From Actinobacteria bacterium 13_1_40CM_66_12 (GTDB taxonomy: Bacteria; Chloroflexota; Dormibacteria; Dormibacterales; Dormibacteraceae): a stretch of 37,967 nt of DNA. The notes below the pieces were generated by a model. That model saw nothing but the letters and a program-made list of their open reading frames with translations. It was not told the origin of the DNA and made no database searches. The DNA lies in NCBI GenBank assembly GCA_001917895.1, contig MNEW01000010.1, forward strand, positions 1 through 37,967, in the 5' to 3' direction. The translations under genes were made by a program, and so were the position numbers. Position 1 is the stretch's first letter; the number at the start of each line of letters is the position of its first letter. Below, in pieces: positions 14,514 to 23,785 of this stretch.

Positions 14514-16003
14514 GCATTGGGCGCGTAGATCGCGACTCCGTCCACCACCGCGACCAGGTGGTACCGGCTCGCGACCAGGTCCTGGAGCACCGGGTAGTTG
14601 CGCATCGGGTACGTCGCAAAGTCGCTCCAGCCCGCTGCTGCGGTGTCGACGATCAGTGACGGCGGGTTGTGGTCGAGATCAGCCTTGAGCTCCGGCCACA
14701 CATCAGGTGCTGTGTCCCAATTGTTTGGCGGTAGGTCCGAGCCCCGCGGGAATCCGCGCAGGAATCCCGGAAACCGGGTCGCCATCAGACGGTCCGACTC
14801 GACGTAGAGCGCCGGCCAGTCGCCCCAGACGAACACCCGGTCGCTCGGTTTGGTGTGGGCTCGAATGTAGGCGGCGACCTTTTCGTGCTGCGGGACCGGC
14901 GGAGCGAAGTCGTAGGTCAGCGGATCGGCGAAAACGTTGTACGCGCACCATCCGATGGCAGGCGCGGCGACTCCGATGGCGACGATCCAGGCGACCTGTC
15001 TTTTCATCGACGTCCGGAGAGCCGCATCGACGGCGAGCGCCGCAAGCAGGGCCAGTGGGCCCATGACCTGGATGAAGTAATGCCAGGAGAGATGACCTCC
15101 CGCCAGCGCTCCCACGACCGACAACACCAGCCACGCGACGACGAGGCGCTGCCCTGAATCCAGCCGCCGCCACCGCACCGCCCACGCGATTGCCGCCACC
15201 CAGGGCACTGCCATGTAGAGCACGAAGGGGACGACGCTGTCCTTCGCCCGCGACCACACGAGAGGGGGAGCCCAGTTGCCGCTTGCGTACTGGGTCAGGA
15301 TTCCCACCGTCCAGCGCCAGAAGCCAGACAGCGACCCAGTCAACGCGATCACCACGCCGCCCGCCACCAGCCCGGCGGCCACGCCGCCGATGAAAAGAGC
15401 CGACGCCCGCAGTCGGCCCCCGCGCGGCTCGAGATAGACGACCGCAAGCGGCAGCAACAGGACGTCGACCGCGGCGGATTGCCTGAACGCGCCCGCGGCG
15501 GCGAGCAGCAATCCCGACCAGAGCCAGCGCCGCTGGAGCATCAGCAGCAGCGACGCCGTGAGCGGCAGCATCATGAACGCCTCGGTGTTGGCCGCCAGGA
15601 GTCGAGGGTTGCCGGCTGCCGTCATGACGCCGTAGAAGATCGCCGCGAGGATGCCAACGCTCGTGCCGGCCAGGTGCCGACCCACCAGGAAGATCAGGAC
15701 GCAGGTCGCCCCGATGGCCAGCAGGGCGATCGCGTGCACGGCGGTCATCTGGTACATGCCGAACACGCGGAACGCGACGGCGTAGACCCAAAAGATCCCT
15801 GGCGGCTTGTTGTCCACGCCGCCCTGCGCGTACAGCGGGTCGCCGAGGTTCATTAGCGCCGCGATGGATCCGTAGATGGCCTCGTCGCCGTCGAGCAAGC
15901 GATGCAAGAAGGACGGAGCGTGCGCGATCGAGACCGTCACCGCGACCAGCACCCCCCAATACACCGGGTTGGATGTGCGGCGCGTCATCGCGGCGGTGAT
16001 CAT
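14510..16003 (-). CDS. Glycosyltransferase family 39/83-like integral membrane protein
   Basis: About 497 residues with many membrane helices. The N-terminal luminal motif LLDGDEAIYGSIAALMNLGDPLYAQGGVDNKPPG is diagnostic of the PMT/ArnT-type GT-C superfamily: acidic DE after the first helix, then the KPP segment. A soluble C-terminal domain follows (HTKPSDRVFVWGDWPALY). Such enzymes transfer a sugar from a polyprenyl-phosphate donor to protein or lipid on the outer face of the membrane. The start ATG 16003 is chosen because a TATAGG box lies 8 bp upstream. It is divergent from a GT87-type gene with which it shares the promoter region, so both may act in one cell-envelope glycan pathway. Confidence 0.88.
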   Translation of the reverse strand: MITAAMTRRTSNPVYWGVLVAVTVSIAHAPSFLHRLLDGDEAIYGSIAALMNLGDPLYAQGGVDNKPPGIFWVYAVAFRVFGMYQMTAVHAIALLAIGATCVLIFLVGRHLAGTSVGILAAIFYGVMTAAGNPRLLAANTEAFMMLPLTASLLLMLQRRWLWSGLLLAAAGAFRQSAAVDVLLLPLAVVYLEPRGGRLRASALFIGGVAAGLVAGGVVIALTGSLSGFWRWTVGILTQYASGNWAPPLVWSRAKDSVVPFVLYMAVPWVAAIAWAVRWRRLDSGQRLVVAWLVLSVVGALAGGHLSWHYFIQVMGPLALLAALAVDAALRTSMKRQVAWIVAIGVAAPAIGWCAYNVFADPLTYDFAPPVPQHEKVAAYIRAHTKPSDRVFVWGDWPALYVESDRLMATRFPGFLRGFPRGSDLPPNNWDTAPDVWPELKADLDHNPPSLIVDTAAAGWSDFATYPMRNYPVLQDLVASRYHLVAVVDGVAIYAPNA

Positions 16004-16011
16004 GGGGCGCA

Positions 16012-16019
16012 CCTATATT
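16012..16019. promoter_or_regulatory. Overlapping divergent -10 boxes (shared TATA) for two glycosyltransferase genes
   Basis: The 8 bp CCTATATT contains TATATT (16014-16019, plus strand) and, on the other strand, TATAGG (16012-16017). The minus box ends 8 bp before ATG 16003, compatible with a leaderless transcript. The plus box would start transcription near 16026, about 10 bp before GTG 16036. One symmetric AT-rich element in GC-rich surroundings would drive both directions. Confidence 0.5.
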
Positions 16020-16035
16020 GCTGTACGGTCGAAGC

Positions 16036-17181
16036 GTGGCCACCGCCCGCCGGTTCTGGGTGCCGTTTGCGCTGGTCGTGGTGGTCCTGGCGCTCGCTCT
16101 CGATCTGTGGAATCGCAACGAGCCCATCGGCATCGACTTCCACACGTATGAGGCCGCGGCGCGCGTGGGCCTGCAGGCGGGCTGGTCGCATATCTACGAC
16201 CAATCGCTGGTCGCGGCTCAACAGATGAACCTCGTCCCGGGGCAGACCGTCCAGCCCTTCCTCAGCCCGCCACCGGTCGCCTGGATCGCGGGACTGCTGT
16301 CGCCGCTGCCATACTGGCCGGCTTACTACGTGTGGGCTGCGTTCACGTTCTTCGTGTTCGCGTTGGCCCTGGTCTGGGCGTCCAGCGACGTCGGTACCGT
16401 GCGGTGGGTCGCGGCCGGCGCCGCGCTGGCTCCATGGTGGCTGATGCATGCGGTGCACCTGGGCCAGGTCGTCCCGCTGGTGGCCGGCGGCATCGTGCTG
16501 GCCTGGCGTCTCGCTCGCGAACGCCGGGACGTCGCGGCAGGGTTTGCTCTCGCGCTCGTTCTTCTGAAACCGAACACGGCGATCCTGATCCCGTTCGCGT
16601 TGCTTGTCGCCGGTCGCTACCGCGCGTTCGCAGCGTGGGCGGGGGCCGGCGCCGTCGTCGCCGGCGTTGCTTTGGCGACGATGGGGCCGAGCGGGGTCTC
16701 CACGTACATCGGCCAGCTCATCGGGCCGCTGCCGGCCGGCGCAAACTCGCTGACCCTCGAGGGCGCGCTTGGAGTGGGTGGCGCGATCGCCTTCGGACTG
16801 CGCATCTTCATCGTCGCGGCGACGCTCGCTGCAGCCTTCCGCTTACGCCAATCGCCCGGGCTGGCCATTGCCGCCGGGACGCTTGGTTCGCTGCTGGTCG
16901 CCCCGTATCTGCACGGTTCCGACCTGTGCCTGCTCGGGGCGGCAGCATGGTTGGTGTGGGAGGAACGCCCGGCGCTCGCCTGGCGCGTCCCGATTGCCGC
17001 CGGATGGGTCGTCGCGAGCCCCTTCGTGGCGTCCAGCGCACTGGGCCTCGGCCTCAACCGATGGCCCCTCGTCGAGCTTGCGTTGCTCGCGGCGCTGGTG
17101 GTCGAGGCCTGGCGCCCAGGGCGCGAGCGCGCACCGGCCTTAACAGGCAAGGCTGAAGTCAGGACACGGGCGCCCGCATAA
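16036..17181 (+). CDS. DUF2029/GT87-family polyprenyl-linked glycosyltransferase
   Basis: About 381 residues with around 9-11 hydrophobic segments. The N-terminal pattern FHTYEAAARVGLQAGWSHIYD and the following QPFLSPPPVAWIAGLLSPLPYWPAYYVW match GT87 (DUF2029) mannosyl/arabinosyl-type membrane transferases. In these an acidic first loop and an FxxPP-type segment are conserved. They use polyprenyl-phosphate sugars on the extracytoplasmic face. I use GTG 16036 (VATARRFWVPFAL), which starts just before the first helix; a TTG at 16018 would lie inside the promoter. It is divergent from the GT39-like gene and ends 31 bp before the helicase operon. The exact sugar and acceptor are unknown. Confidence 0.82.
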   Translation: MATARRFWVPFALVVVVLALALDLWNRNEPIGIDFHTYEAAARVGLQAGWSHIYDQSLVAAQQMNLVPGQTVQPFLSPPPVAWIAGLLSPLPYWPAYYVWAAFTFFVFALALVWASSDVGTVRWVAAGAALAPWWLMHAVHLGQVVPLVAGGIVLAWRLARERRDVAAGFALALVLLKPNTAILIPFALLVAGRYRAFAAWAGAGAVVAGVALATMGPSGVSTYIGQLIGPLPAGANSLTLEGALGVGGAIAFGLRIFIVAATLAAAFRLRQSPGLAIAAGTLGSLLVAPYLHGSDLCLLGAAAWLVWEERPALAWRVPIAAGWVVASPFVASSALGLGLNRWPLVELALLAALVVEAWRPGRERAPALTGKAEVRTRAPA

Positions 17182-17212
17182 TCCAAGAGCCCGCCTCACC
17201 GGAGGAAACGTT

Positions 17213-20200
17213 TTGCCACTCGACGTACACGACATTCACGGCCCGCTCCGAGTCCTAGCCGGGCCGGGGACCGGGAAGACTCGCGCGCTGGTCGACCTCT
17301 ACGAGCAGGCCGTGCTCGAGGGCGCTGCCTCGCGCGACCAGATCCTCGCGCTCACCTTTTCCACCGGCGCCGCCGACGAGATCGCCCGGCGCATCGACGA
17401 GCGGTTGAAGGACGATTACGGAGAAGCGTGGATCTCGACATTCCACAGCTTCTGTTGGCGTGTGCTCCGCGACCACTCGCCAGATCCTCACCGGATGCTG
17501 ATCAACAGCTTTCAGGAGTCGATCGTCATGCGGCAGGTGCTCACCGACCTCGATCCCGACGTGCTCGGCGCGCTCGTCGGCGTCATGCGGTCGGACGCAT
17601 TCGCCCGGGACCTGCTCGGTTTCGTCGCCCTCATGAAGCAGAACCTCGTCCACCCGGCCGCTCTGGTGCTGGCGACCGAGGCCGGCGGAAGCGACCGCCT
17701 ACGCGCGCTGGCCGCCGCCTACCAGGCGTACCAGGAGCGGCTGCGCGCTGCCGGCTTGTTCGACTTTCGCGACTTGATCGTCGGGGCGATCGAGCTGCTG
17801 CAGTCGAAGCTGGAGCTGCGTGCGCAGCTGCGCGCCAAGTTCCGCCTGATCCTCGTCGACGAGTTCCAGGACGTCGATCCGGCGCAGTTCCAGCTCCTGC
17901 AGCTGCTCGCACCGCCGGAGGCGCGCCCACGGCTCGTGGTCGTCGGCGATCCGGACCAGTCCATATACGGGTTTCGCGGCACGGTGCCGCGGCTCCTCGG
18001 TGTCGACTTTCCGACCGTCTACGGTGCCGCCACCGTAGGGCTGGACGAATGCCGGCGGTGTTCGCAGGAAGTGCTCGACGCCGGCGAGCGGCTGCTGAAT
18101 GCGACGCAGCCCGGGCGCGCGCACCGAAGCCTGCGCTCCGTGGCGCAGATCTCGGCTCCGACCGTGGTCGTTGCGCACGAGGGCGACGCCCTGGACGAAG
18201 CGTTCTTCTGCGCTCGAGAGATCAAGCGGATCCACACCGCCTTTCCGGAGCTTCGACACGACGACTTCGCGATCCTGCTTCGCAGCACGACCGCGATGGG
18301 GGCGCCCTTTGAGGAGGCGCTGCGCGCGCTCGGCCTTCCTTATGAAGTGCGCGGGTCTGGGGCGGCCGCCCGCAACGAGGTGGTCCGGTTTCTGGTCGGC
18401 TACCTCGAGTCGCTGCGCAGGCCCGATGACCCCGAAGCCCTGGAGGGCGCGCTCGCGTCGAGCCTTGGCGGCGTCGGCTCGCGGACGTTGAGCCGGCTTC
18501 GGGCCCACGCATTCGAGCAGGCGAGGCCGCTCACGCGTGTCATACGCCGGCTGATGTACGTGCTCGCCGCCAAGGATCCGCAGCGCTATCCGCTGCCGTG
18601 GGGCGGTGAGGCACCAACGGAACCTCCGACGCCTCCCGACTACTACGAGTACCTGACCGACGCGGAGCTCGATGCGTTGCACGCCGCGATGGTCGCCCGT
18701 TACCGGCTCCTCGACCGCGCGAAGCGGCTGCCGCTCGCGAGCCTGGCTTATTCGGTCCTCATCGAGGACGGCGCTATGGGCCGGCTGCTTCAGCTGGAGC
18801 TCGCCGCCGATGACCGCACGGAGGCGATGGGCGATCTGCGCTCGACCATCGACGGCCTCGAGGCCCTCGAGGATGTGTACGAGAGGCTTCACGGGTCGAG
18901 GCCGCTGCTCTCGGACATCAAGACATCACTCGACGCGCTGCTGGCGGGCGCCGCCGACGACGCCGAACCCGCATCCGCCCGCCGCGATGCGGTGCAGGTG
19001 ATGACGGTGCACCAGGCCAAGGGCCTGGAGTTTCAATTCGTCTTCGCCGCCGGCTTCGCGCATGGGCTCTTCCCTTCCGAGGCGCGGCCGCACCCTCTCC
19101 TCGACGCCGACGACAGGTCGTGGCTCGAACGTTTCAAGGTCGGGTTCATGCCCTCATGGCCGGCCGACCCGGACGGACATTTGGCCGAGGAAGCGCGCCT
19201 TGCGTTCGTGGCCATGACCCGCGCCAAGCGGGTCTACCTGACCTACGCCGACGCGTACCTGCGCCAGGCGGGGCCCTCGGTCTTTCTCGGCATGGCGGCG
19301 CCCGATGCCGAGATGAAAGAGCTCACGCGAGCCACCGCCCGGCTCGAGCCCGCGGACGTGCTGCTCGCTCGCGAGGCGGAGGTGCTCATCGCGGCGCATC
19401 GCGAAACCGTCACACCGGCGATTTCGGCGCGGGTCGCCGCCCTCGGCCTGGACGCCGGCTTCATCGCCGATCGCGACGCCGGCGAGCCGTTCGAACCCTA
19501 CGGCGGCGATCGCAATCCCGAGCACGTCCTGATCGATCACTTCAGCCCGACGACGCTCAACGACTACCTGAAGTGTCCACGGCTGTACTGGTACAACCAC
19601 CACCCGGGTTTGGCGGAAGAGCCGAGGTCGGTGGCGATGGAGCGCGGCGGCTTTCTGCACGAGGTGCTCGAGGACTTCCACATGCAGGAGACCGAATGGC
19701 GACCGCTCGAAAGCGAAGGCCAGAAGGAATGGCTCGAGACCGTGCTGCAGAAGCACCTCGACGGCTATTTGTCCCGGATGGAGGGAACGCTCGATCGCAG
19801 GCGCGAGGAAAAGCAGGTTCGTTCGTTGCTCGGCAACTACATCCGTTTCGTCACCGGCATGCAGCACATACGCCGTCTGGGGACGCTTGCGCTCGAGCAG
19901 CGCTTCCACCTGCAGCTGGACGGGGCCGAGATCGTGGGCAAGATCGACCGAGTCAATGACGTCGGAGATGGCGAGGTGGAGGTCATCGACTACAAGACGG
20001 GCGCGGGCAAGGCGATGCGGTGGGCATACGAGATGTACTTCGGCCCCGATCTCTACGACGTACAGCTGGCGCTCTACTACCTGGCATGCAAATACGGATT
20101 CGACGACGAGGGCAAGCCGCTCGGCTTTCAGCCGCGATTCCTGTCGCTCTGGTACCCCAAGGATTGGGTCTGGGGCTCGATGCGCCAGGACATCTTCACC

Positions 20201-20416
20201 GTCGGCCGTCCGGCGGGTCTCAAGGAGTACCGGGAAAAGGTGCTCGAACCGGCCGACCTCGAGCGCAGCCGCGACATCGTGCTGCAGGCCATCACGCGCA
20301 TCAAAGGCGGCCACTTCGAGCCGGCGCCGCGCGACCTGGCCGGCACATGCATATCGCGCTTCTCGTCGTGCCCGCACTCCGCCATCTGTCCTTACGGTGG
20401 AGCCCCCGCAGAATGA
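17213..20416 (+). CDS. UvrD-type helicase/PD-(D/E)XK nuclease fusion (AdnAB-like subunit 1)
   Basis: 1067 residues from TTG 17213 behind an excellent CCGGAGGAAACG ribosome site. Helicase motifs: Walker A GPGTGKT (17-23), motif II LVDEFQDVDPAQ, GDPDQSIYGFRG, VMTVHQAKGLEF, and motif VI EEARLAFVAMTRAKR. The C-terminal RecB-type nuclease has GKIDRV (about 908) and VIDYKTG (about 924). Cys at about 787, 1045, 1052 and 1058 (YLKCPRLY; C-x6-C-x5-C at the end) fit the Fe-S cluster of AddB/AdnB-type nucleases. The usual N-terminal Q-motif glutamine is missing: the protein begins LDVHDIHGPLRVLAGPG. It probably forms a double-strand-break end-processing complex with the next gene, whose ATG overlaps the stop by 4 bp. 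Confidence 0.9.
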   Translation: MPLDVHDIHGPLRVLAGPGTGKTRALVDLYEQAVLEGAASRDQILALTFSTGAADEIARRIDERLKDDYGEAWISTFHSFCWRVLRDHSPDPHRMLINSFQESIVMRQVLTDLDPDVLGALVGVMRSDAFARDLLGFVALMKQNLVHPAALVLATEAGGSDRLRALAAAYQAYQERLRAAGLFDFRDLIVGAIELLQSKLELRAQLRAKFRLILVDEFQDVDPAQFQLLQLLAPPEARPRLVVVGDPDQSIYGFRGTVPRLLGVDFPTVYGAATVGLDECRRCSQEVLDAGERLLNATQPGRAHRSLRSVAQISAPTVVVAHEGDALDEAFFCAREIKRIHTAFPELRHDDFAILLRSTTAMGAPFEEALRALGLPYEVRGSGAAARNEVVRFLVGYLESLRRPDDPEALEGALASSLGGVGSRTLSRLRAHAFEQARPLTRVIRRLMYVLAAKDPQRYPLPWGGEAPTEPPTPPDYYEYLTDAELDALHAAMVARYRLLDRAKRLPLASLAYSVLIEDGAMGRLLQLELAADDRTEAMGDLRSTIDGLEALEDVYERLHGSRPLLSDIKTSLDALLAGAADDAEPASARRDAVQVMTVHQAKGLEFQFVFAAGFAHGLFPSEARPHPLLDADDRSWLERFKVGFMPSWPADPDGHLAEEARLAFVAMTRAKRVYLTYADAYLRQAGPSVFLGMAAPDAEMKELTRATARLEPADVLLAREAEVLIAAHRETVTPAISARVAALGLDAGFIADRDAGEPFEPYGGDRNPEHVLIDHFSPTTLNDYLKCPRLYWYNHHPGLAEEPRSVAMERGGFLHEVLEDFHMQETEWRPLESEGQKEWLETVLQKHLDGYLSRMEGTLDRRREEKQVRSLLGNYIRFVTGMQHIRRLGTLALEQRFHLQLDGAEIVGKIDRVNDVGDGEVEVIDYKTGAGKAMRWAYEMYFGPDLYDVQLALYYLACKYGFDDEGKPLGFQPRFLSLWYPKDWVWGSMRQDIFTVGRPAGLKEYREKVLEPADLERSRDIVLQAITRIKGGHFEPAPRDLAGTCISRFSSCPHSAICPYGGAPAE

Positions 20417-23400
20417 TCGCCGAATCAGCGCGGAAGCTCAGCGCCGAGCAGGCGGCCGCCGCGCACGCGGGTCCCGAAGGTGCGTTTCTCATCGCCGCCG
20501 GACCTGGCACCGGCAAGACCGCGACCGCGACCGAGCGGTTCTGCTGGCTCGTGGAGCATCGGGTCCCGGCCGGCCAGATCCTCGCGGTCACCTTCAGCGA
20601 TCGCGCCGCCGACGAGCTCCGGTCGCGCATCACGGACGAGCTTCGGGTGCGCCGTCCCGACCTTGGGCCGGAGGTCCTCGACGGCGCGTGGATCGGGACG
20701 TTCCACGGCATCTGCTCACGCCTGCTCGACGAGTTCGCCTACCTTGTCGGGGCGCCGCGAGAGCTGCGCGTGCTCGACGAGACTGGACAGCGGCTTTTCG
20801 AGCAACGGTTGGTGTCGCGCCTGCGAAGCGGTGAGGCTGCACCCCTCGATCCGGACTCGTTCACAGGGCTGAGCGTCGACGACCTCGACGACCTCCTGCG
20901 TTCCGGGCTCCGCTTCCTTCTCAAGCTGAAGGGCAGGGGCATCACGCCGGAGCGATTCCACCAGCGCGCTCTCGAGCTGCACGCGCAGCACTGGCAATCT
21001 CCCGTCGACGCCACCGCGCGCCAGGCGGCCCAGGCCGAGCTGGAGGCGATCGAGGTGCTCCACCTGGTCTATCGCACTTACGAGGACGCGCTCTCGGCGG
21101 AAGGACTGCGTGATTTCGACGACCTCATCCTCGACGTGATCGATGCGCTGGAGCGTGTGCCAGAGTTTCGCAGGCGCTGCCGCGAGCGCTTCCGCTATCT
21201 GCTCGTCGACGAGTTCCAGGACACGAACAGGATCCAGCTCGACCTCATCCGGCTCCTGTCGTTGGATGGCTTCGGGAACGTGGCCGTTGTCGGCGACGCG
21301 AAGCAATCGATCTACGGCTGGCGCGACGCCGAGATCGAGAACATTCGCAGCCGTTTCGGCGGCAGGCGGCTGCCCCTAACGCACAACCGCAGGTCGTTCC
21401 AGGAAATCCTTGATTGCTCGACGGCATTCATCCGGCGTGACCCCGACTTCGCCGGCGAGCCCGACCTCGTGGCGACGAGGGGTCCGGGAGAGTGGCCGGT
21501 GACCGTGGTCATGGCGCCGGACGCACGCACCGAAGCGCGGTCGGTGGCGGAGACCATCCGGCGGCTATACCGCGGCGGCCGGCGCTTCTCCGACATCGCC
21601 ATCCTCGCCCACTCGATTCGCATGCTCCCACGCGATTTCGAGGACGAGCTCCGGCGCCAGGGCATCCCATACCTGACAAGCGGGGGCTCGGGCTTCTTCG
21701 ACCGCCAGGAGATCAAGGACGTGCTGGCGATGCTCCGCCTCACCGAGAACCCGATGGACGACGGCGCCCTGGTGCGCGTTCTTCAGGGACCGATCGTCCG
21801 CCTGCCGGATCGAGGTCTGTATCAGCTCGCCGCCCGGCGGTTCGGCCGCCACGGAATGCGCCTGCGCGATTGTTTCGAGGTATCGCGAATTGAGGGGTTC
21901 CCGGAGATGGAGCCGAAGGTCGCCGAGCGAGCCGTGGCGCTGGTCGATCTGACCGACCGCGTCGGACGCCTTCGCGACGCGCTGACAGTGGCCGACATCC
22001 TGAACCGCCTCCTAGAGGAGACCGGGTACCTGCGCTGGGCGGAGCTGCGCGCGCAGCGAGACGGAAGTCCGCGCGCGCTTCTCAACCTGCGCAAGGTCTT
22101 TCAGCTTGCGTCCCGTTTCGAGCGCGAGCTCACGCTCGCGGGCATCGGCGATTTCGTGCGCCACCTGGACCAGGTCATCGACGCGGAGCTGCCGGTGGGT
22201 GAGGCGACAGAGGAGTCGGCCGCGGCCGACGCCGTATCGCTGCTGACCATTCACGCCGCCAAAGGGCTGGAGTTTCCTGTTGTGTTCCTGGTCAACCTGC
22301 GGCCCGCGCGCGCCCGCGATACGGAGCGGCTCTTCTTCGACCCCGACAGTCTCGGTTTCGTGATGAAGAGCTGGCGGGGCGAGAAGCACCCGCGCTACCA
22401 GGCGACCTCGCCGGGGGAACCCGCGGTCAAGCTTGCGATCGGCGAGCGCAGGCGAATCGTCTACGTCGGCCTCACGCGCGCCAAGGACTCGCTGTTCGTG
22501 ACGGCGACGCGAGAGGAGCAGTCCGCGCGCGATGTGGAGATGGGCGACCAGGATCACTTCGCTGAGATCCTCAGCTGGGCGCTTGCACACCCGGAGTCGG
22601 CCAACGTCGTCGAAGCCGAGCAGCTCGAGCTCCTTCCCGGCCCCGCGAGCGTCATAGCCGCGGACGGTTCCGGCGTCGTGGCGGCGGTGCTCGATCGCAT
22701 GGAGGCGATCCAGCCGCGGCGCGACTCGGCCACCGGCGCAAAACCGCCCGAGGTCAGGATCAGCTTCTCGCAGCTGCACGACTTCGAGATCTGCCCGGTC
22801 CGATACCGGTTCAGCCAGGTGTGGCGTGTGCCGGCGCCGCCCGACGACCTGCTGCCACGATTCGCGCGGGCAGCCGGCGCGACCGAGCTCGGCGCGACCG
22901 TGCATGCGGCCCTGGCCGCTTGGCACTCGGTGGGCGGCGACCTGTTGGGGCAGTACCAGGGACCGGACGCGGGTCGCGAGATGCTGCGCGGCTACCTGGC
23001 GCATCCACTCGCCGCGGCGCGGACGCTTGGTGTGGAGGTCGAGTTCAACCTGCGTGTCGGCGGGACCCGGGTTCGCGGGATCGTGGACCGGATCTGCGAG
23101 CTGGACGGCCGTACGGTTCTCATCGACTACAAGACCAACGCGACGCTGGACGCGGCTTTGATCGAGGCATACACGACGCAGCTCCGCCTCTATGCACTGG
23201 CCGCCGGGCGCGGCCTACTGCCCGGAGGGAGCGACCCGCGCTTGGTTCTGTTCGACCTTCGGAGGTCCCGAGAGATCGAGGTCGTGGCTGACGACGCGGC
23301 GGTGGATGCCCGCGTGTCGGCGGTGTCGAATCGCATCGCCCGAGGCGACTTTGCGCTCGGTCCCGAGAACGCGCAGCGGCCCTGCGCGATGTGCGCCTAC

Positions 23401-23430
23401 AGGCCGATCTGCCCCGACGCACGGAAATGA
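20413..23430 (+). CDS. UvrD-type helicase/PD-(D/E)XK nuclease fusion (AdnAB-like subunit 2)
   Basis: About 1005 residues from ATG 20413, chosen because it overlaps the previous stop (ATGA) and precedes the Q-motif KLSAEQAAAA. Motifs: GPGTGKT, LLVDEFQDTN, GDAKQSIYGWRDAE, LLTIHAAKGLEFPVV, and ERRRIVYVGLTRAKD. The nuclease domain has GIVDRI (about 888) and LIDYKTN (about 902). Cys at about 793 (FEICPVRY) plus CAMCAYRPIC at the C-terminus (C-x2-C-x5-C) make a typical Fe-S nuclease staple. In mycobacteria AdnA and AdnB are both helicase-nuclease fusions that resect DNA ends; this tandem pair has the same layout. Here both motors look intact, apart from the Q-motif of subunit 1. Which one corresponds to AdnA or AdnB is not decided. 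Confidence 0.92.
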   Translation: MIAESARKLSAEQAAAAHAGPEGAFLIAAGPGTGKTATATERFCWLVEHRVPAGQILAVTFSDRAADELRSRITDELRVRRPDLGPEVLDGAWIGTFHGICSRLLDEFAYLVGAPRELRVLDETGQRLFEQRLVSRLRSGEAAPLDPDSFTGLSVDDLDDLLRSGLRFLLKLKGRGITPERFHQRALELHAQHWQSPVDATARQAAQAELEAIEVLHLVYRTYEDALSAEGLRDFDDLILDVIDALERVPEFRRRCRERFRYLLVDEFQDTNRIQLDLIRLLSLDGFGNVAVVGDAKQSIYGWRDAEIENIRSRFGGRRLPLTHNRRSFQEILDCSTAFIRRDPDFAGEPDLVATRGPGEWPVTVVMAPDARTEARSVAETIRRLYRGGRRFSDIAILAHSIRMLPRDFEDELRRQGIPYLTSGGSGFFDRQEIKDVLAMLRLTENPMDDGALVRVLQGPIVRLPDRGLYQLAARRFGRHGMRLRDCFEVSRIEGFPEMEPKVAERAVALVDLTDRVGRLRDALTVADILNRLLEETGYLRWAELRAQRDGSPRALLNLRKVFQLASRFERELTLAGIGDFVRHLDQVIDAELPVGEATEESAAADAVSLLTIHAAKGLEFPVVFLVNLRPARARDTERLFFDPDSLGFVMKSWRGEKHPRYQATSPGEPAVKLAIGERRRIVYVGLTRAKDSLFVTATREEQSARDVEMGDQDHFAEILSWALAHPESANVVEAEQLELLPGPASVIAADGSGVVAAVLDRMEAIQPRRDSATGAKPPEVRISFSQLHDFEICPVRYRFSQVWRVPAPPDDLLPRFARAAGATELGATVHAALAAWHSVGGDLLGQYQGPDAGREMLRGYLAHPLAAARTLGVEVEFNLRVGGTRVRGIVDRICELDGRTVLIDYKTNATLDAALIEAYTTQLRLYALAAGRGLLPGGSDPRLVLFDLRRSREIEVVADDAAVDARVSAVSNRIARGDFALGPENAQRPCAMCAYRPICPDARK

Positions 23431-23729
23431 CGCTGGACGTTCGTTACTTCGAGCGCCGGCAGATCAAGGAGGCGATCGCGTTCGCGGAAGCAGGTGGCAT
23501 CGCCGTGCACCGCAACTTCGATCACTACCACGGCTCGACGATCCGAGGGATGAGGCGCGAGCGGCCGTTTCTCCACGTGATCGGCCTACGCGGGAATCTT
23601 GAAGCGTGGGGCCGGCTGCACGGACTGCGGCCGGAATGGATCCAACCTGAAAAACGCCGGAAGGTCGCCCACTACGACGTGTTCGGTCCCTACGCGGAAG
23701 CGCTGATCGCGAAGTGGAGCCCTCCTTGA
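23427..23729 (+). CDS. Small DUF4031-like protein in the helicase-nuclease operon
   Basis: 100 residues from ATG 23427, which overlaps the stop of the second helicase-nuclease by 4 bp, so it is co-translated with it. I do not recognise a characterised function. The middle and C-terminal pattern (FLHVIGLRGNLEAWGRLHGLRPEWIQP, then AHYDVFGPYAEALI) recalls DUF4031 proteins, with their LHxFAxxLGLxxxWFQ and HYDL elements, but the match is from memory. It is His/Arg-rich, with no membrane segment or signal peptide. Co-expression hints at a role with the DNA end-processing complex; this is context only. Confidence 0.7.
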   Translation: MTLDVRYFERRQIKEAIAFAEAGGIAVHRNFDHYHGSTIRGMRRERPFLHVIGLRGNLEAWGRLHGLRPEWIQPEKRRKVAHYDVFGPYAEALIAKWSPP

Positions 23730-23767
23730 CCCAAGTTGACGCAATGCGTTATGATGCAATGCGTCAA
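23726..23767 (+). promoter_or_regulatory. Consensus sigma-70 promoter with overlapping operator-like repeats
   Basis: TTGACC (23726-23731), an 18-bp spacer and TATGAT (23750-23755) make a strong housekeeping promoter for the basic phasin-like gene at 23786. Over it lie two direct copies of GCAATGCGT (23741-23749 and 23756-23764, 15 bp apart) and an inverted pair TTGACGCA/TGCGTCAA (23736-23743 and 23760-23767). A protein bound there would cover the -10 and the start site near 23762, so repression is the likely mode. The 5' leader would carry GGAGG before ATG. Confidence 0.75.
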
Positions 23768-23785
23768 TAAATCAACGGAGGAAAC

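Noticed and set aside
20020..20412. Upstream extension of the second helicase-nuclease frame
   Set aside because: It overlaps the nuclease end of the first subunit in another frame. The ATGA overlap at 20413 and the Q-motif right after it define the true start.
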